A stretch of DNA of 11,623 bases from Phycisphaerales bacterium (GTDB lineage Bacteria > Planctomycetota > Phycisphaerae > Sedimentisphaerales > Anaerohalosphaeraceae). Of this stretch, positions 9,680-11,623 are shown piece by piece; position 1 is the first letter of the stretch, and each line of letters starts with the position of its first letter. The DNA lies in assembly GCA_011053245.1 (NCBI GenBank), contig DRGS01000146.1:1-11623 (forward strand). The letters run 5' to 3'. The position numbers were made by a program, and so were the translations under genes. The notes below the pieces were generated by a model. It worked only from the letters and a program-made list of their open reading frames with translations. It was not told the DNA's origin and made no database searches.

Positions 9680-10822
9680 ATGAGTGATAAAAGAGGCCTG
9701 ATTTCAATAATTTGGCTAATCTTCGCGATTATTTTCTTTTTGCTCGGTTGTTATCATTTGCAAGCCTCCAAAAACAATATTAGTCCTTACCCTATTCCAT
9801 CTTCCGAGATGCAGGTTGGGGGGATTATTAACCAGCACGTTGTCAAGCTGAATAAATTGAACACAAGGCAAAACCAAATGGCTGCTTATGGCTATTTTGG
9901 AGCAGCGGCTACAGCATGTTTTTCAATGTATTTGGTTTCACCAGGGATTTTTAAAAAGTTTGAAAAGCGAAAGGAATTGATTATGGCAGGAAGCGAAAAA
10001 GCTAAAACACAAAGTACAGCGAATGTGAATGTTTTATACAAATATTGTGGTCAGAGGGGTATTGAAATAATATTGAGGACACTGGAATTAAAATTGCCGT
10101 ATATTTCAGATGTCAACGACCCATATGAATGTTCACCAATTTTTAATTGCCCAGATGATAAAACTGCAATAGAAGAGTATTATTTATTTAGATTGAAACT
10201 CAAAGGGATAACCCCACCAGCAGACTATAGACAAAAAATCAAGCATGATGAAATGCGTGAAAAATTTATCGATGGTGCAAAGGAAAGCTTGAAATCCGTG
10301 AACGAAACAAGCAGTTTGTTGTCTGTTTCAAAAACTGCAAATAACCCTGTAATGTGGGCTCATTATACTGAGCAACATAAAGGAGCAGTAATCGGGATTG
10401 ATTTTGATAATGTTTTTCCGGATACAAACAGGCCATCCAAGCTCGTAATGCATCCCATTAAACCCTCGAAAAAAAGGCTCAAAATAAATGTTTTGTCAGA
10501 GTTCATGCTAGGAGAATTAAAAAAAGTCCCATTCACCAAATCAATCGATTGGAAATATGAAGGAGAATTTCGTTCGGTACTCCCCGTTGAATTTATGGAG
10601 GGATTGCGGCAAATAGAGTTGGCACGTCTTGGTGACTACGACGGTAAGGATGCGTGGTTTTTAAAACTGAACCCAGCATCAATAAAAGAAGTTGTTTTTG
10701 GATTAGACACCGGCAGCGATTTAAAGTCAAAGATCAGGAAGTTAATTGAACGACCGGATCTACAGCACATAAAATTACGTCAGGCTGAAGAATCAGAAAC
10801 GTATACTCTTAATTTGAGGTAA
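9680..10822 (+). CDS. Membrane-anchored DUF2971 protein
   Basis: I chose ATG 9680 (380 residues) because AAAGGA stands seven nt upstream; the TTG six bases earlier has no usable spacing. Two hydrophobic segments (about 7-27 and 68-88) bracket a 40-residue polar loop, so the rest is probably cytoplasmic. A lipobox-like LLGC ends at Cys24, but the second helix makes a lipoprotein less likely. From residue 119 the DUF2971 pattern appears: LYKYCGQRGIEIIL, NDPYE (146-150), NPVMWAHYTEQHKGAVIGIDF (222-242), WKYEGEFRSV (291-300). DUF2971 has no established reaction that I can name. The AT content is high (15 GC of 60 at 10141-10200), unlike the GC-rich SDR genes. It lies 59 nt behind the protease gene. 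An internal start at 9983 may give a soluble form. Confidence 0.75.
   Translation: MSDKRGLISIIWLIFAIIFFLLGCYHLQASKNNISPYPIPSSEMQVGGIINQHVVKLNKLNTRQNQMAAYGYFGAAATACFSMYLVSPGIFKKFEKRKELIMAGSEKAKTQSTANVNVLYKYCGQRGIEIILRTLELKLPYISDVNDPYECSPIFNCPDDKTAIEEYYLFRLKLKGITPPADYRQKIKHDEMREKFIDGAKESLKSVNETSSLLSVSKTANNPVMWAHYTEQHKGAVIGIDFDNVFPDTNRPSKLVMHPIKPSKKRLKINVLSEFMLGELKKVPFTKSIDWKYEGEFRSVLPVEFMEGLRQIELARLGDYDGKDAWFLKLNPASIKEVVFGLDTGSDLKSKIRKLIERPDLQHIKLRQAEESETYTLNLR
9970..9985 (+). promoter_or_regulatory. Internal ribosome-binding site and ATG in DUF2971 gene
   Basis: AAAGGAATTGATTATG matches the gene's own start region AAAGGAATTGACTATG (9667-9682) at 15 of 16 bases, with the same 7-nt spacing. The ATG at 9983 is in frame and codes Met102, between the second membrane helix and the DUF2971 domain. 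Initiation here would give a 279-residue soluble protein. Confidence 0.5.
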
Positions 10823-10906
10823 ATTATAGATGAGTGGGTTGAGAAAGCGGATGAGGAGGCGGCGCGGCTAGCGCGGATCAGGGAAAAGGAAGAGGGGGTT
10901 GGTTAG
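10823..10906 (+). pseudogene. 27-codon coding remnant without a start
   Basis: Directly after the DUF2971 stop, the same frame runs on for 27 codons to TAG at 10904-10906, reading IIDEWVEKADEEAARLARIR and then EKEEGVG. The stretch is GC-rich and charged-helical like a real C-terminus, quite unlike the AT-rich gene before it. It may be the tail of a resident gene cut by insertion of the cargo, or of a longer ancestral version. No start codon or N-terminal part is seen; chance is possible. Confidence 0.3.
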
Positions 10907-10937
10907 TGAAATCGCCTGCGGGGCTATTAGAGTTTTA

Positions 10938-10978
10938 AGGAGGTTCAAGGAGCTTATATGAAAACATTAGCATTGTAA
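10938..10978 (+). pseudogene. Strong RBS with six-codon ORF
   Basis: AAGGAGG (10938-10944) and a second AAGGAG (10948-10952 plus neighbour) precede ATG at 10958 by a good distance. The ORF codes only MKTLAL and stops at 10976-10978. The peptide looks like the first residues of a signal peptide, so this may be the severed 5' end of an exported-protein gene; a leader peptide is the alternative. Confidence 0.3.
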
Positions 10979-11065
10979 ATCTTACCTTGGCGAGATTGCG
11001 AAACGGTAGTGGCGTTTAGGTTTGCTTGTGTTTTTTCGGTGTCGTATAAGTTCCTTGGTTCGCGA

Positions 11066-11094
11066 CCCCCTGTTGCGGGGAACAGGGGGCTAAA
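11066..11094 (+). repeat. C5/G5 hairpin, copy 2
   Basis: CCCCCTGTT (11066-11074) and AACAGGGGG (11081-11089) form a perfect 9-bp stem with a six-base loop, followed by CTAAA. It shares ACCCCCT...CAGGGGGCTAAA with the element at 8123-8147, almost 3 kb to the left. Confidence 0.8.
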
Positions 11095-11105
11095 TGATAT
11101 TGAAG

Positions 11106-11130
11106 CACGGCCAAGGAAACCTTGACCGTG
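11106..11130 (+). repeat. Imperfect 11-bp hairpin
   Basis: CACGGCCAAGG, loop AAA, CCTTGACCGTG: ten of eleven positions pair. No proper T-tract follows directly (CGTTTTT begins after GCACC), so a weak bidirectional terminator is possible but unproven. Confidence 0.55.
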
Positions 11131-11324
11131 GCACCCGTTTTTAATTTTTCGGTGGGCACGGCCGGCCCTACCAAACCTGTTTAATGTACATAGCTGGCTG
11201 ATCAATTATAGGCATAGCAGTGCAGAAACGGCTTGTGCGGGCTTTGTTTTTGGCGTAACCCCTTTTTTTACAAGTAGTTAAGGTTAGGCATGGTCGTATT
11301 TTCAAAAAAAGTGCCTATTAAGAC

Positions 11325-11353
11325 TTGACAGTTGGGGTGAATATCCATATATT
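11325..11353 (+). promoter_or_regulatory. Strong sigma70-type promoter for gap
   Basis: TTGACA (11325-11330), 17 nt, TATATT (11348-11353), giving a leader of about 80 nt before the gap start. Both hexamers and the spacing are the same as in the promoter at 8664-8692. A small GCCC/GGGC hairpin lies in the leader near 11373. Confidence 0.7.
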
Positions 11354-11411
11354 AACATGCCTGTGTGTTTGCCCTCTGTTGGGCGCGGGTGGTACGTTAA
11401 TTTAGTAATAA

Positions 11412-11623
<212 letters not shown>

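Larger units (their letters stand above)
10979..11324. other. Gene-free stretch upstream of gap
   Basis: No credible gene. A minus-strand open frame of 83 codons at 10954-11205 spans the two hairpins below and looks spurious. TAGGCA occurs at 11209 and 11285, with an inverted copy TGCCTA at 11312-11317 shortly before the gap promoter. The GGGCACGGCCGGCCC-type segment at about 11155-11169 resembles another dispersed intergenic motif. Confidence 0.5.

Noticed and set aside
9674..9680. TTG at 9674 as start of the DUF2971 gene
   Set aside because: It lies one base after the AAAGGA site, while ATG 9680 has the normal 7-nt spacing.
9680..9760. Lipoprotein signal ending at Cys24 of the DUF2971 protein
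   Set aside because: The LLGC context is an imperfect lipobox, and a second hydrophobic helix at about 68-88 fits a two-pass membrane anchor better.
10954..11205. 83-codon minus-strand frame upstream of gap
   Set aside because: It is made from two hairpins and a GC-rich repeat, and no ribosome-binding site precedes its start.

Overview
The window looks like chromosomal DNA of a Gram-negative bacterium with an outer membrane, most likely a planctomycete of the Phycisphaerae/Sedimentisphaerales type. That guess rests on an MlaE/MlaF lipid transporter, a secreted GH2 beta-galactosidase typical of polysaccharide degraders, and gene-free stretches full of short repeats that I associate with such genomes. 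No 16S or marker gene is present, so the assignment is tentative. Nearly all genes read on the plus strand.

Left part (1-2905). A minus-strand gene for a B12-binding-domain protein runs off the left edge. Its last part is replaced by an 82-bp exact inverted copy of its own interior (1-82 against 225-306), which looks like a fold-back assembly or amplification artefact. A 536-bp regulatory gap follows, with short repeats next to the B12 gene and a good sigma70-type promoter. Then come mlaE and mlaF, an ABC permease/ATPase pair 11 nt apart, closed by a hairpin/T-tract terminator. No MCE-domain (mlaD) gene accompanies them here.

Middle (3033-7921). A large exported beta-galactosidase is followed after 18 nt by an extended SDR (epimerase/reductase type). 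That gene overlaps a classical SDR oxidoreductase by 7 nt. The three may be co-transcribed. The SDR genes are GC-rich and G-rich on the coding strand.

Repeat belt and cargo (7922-10822). An 847-bp gene-free stretch is a mosaic of short repeats: four 11-bp units, a GGGGG/CCCCC/GGGGG switchable hairpin, an 18-bp palindrome, and three trios of 8-9 bp units. The last repeat supplies a TTGACA-N17-TATATT promoter for two AT-rich genes that look foreign. One is a trypsin-like protein with an intact His/Asp/Ser triad. The other is a two-helix membrane-anchored DUF2971 protein whose gene contains a second, near-identical ribosome-binding site and ATG exactly where the DUF2971 part begins. This protease-DUF2971 pair is the best candidate here for an undescribed system; a defence or stress role is inference only.

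Right part (10823-11623). Gene debris (a 27-codon tail without a start; a strong ribosome-binding site with a six-codon ORF) and a second copy of the C5/G5 hairpin lie before a strong promoter and the 5' end of a class I glyceraldehyde-3-phosphate dehydrogenase gene, which is cut by the window end.
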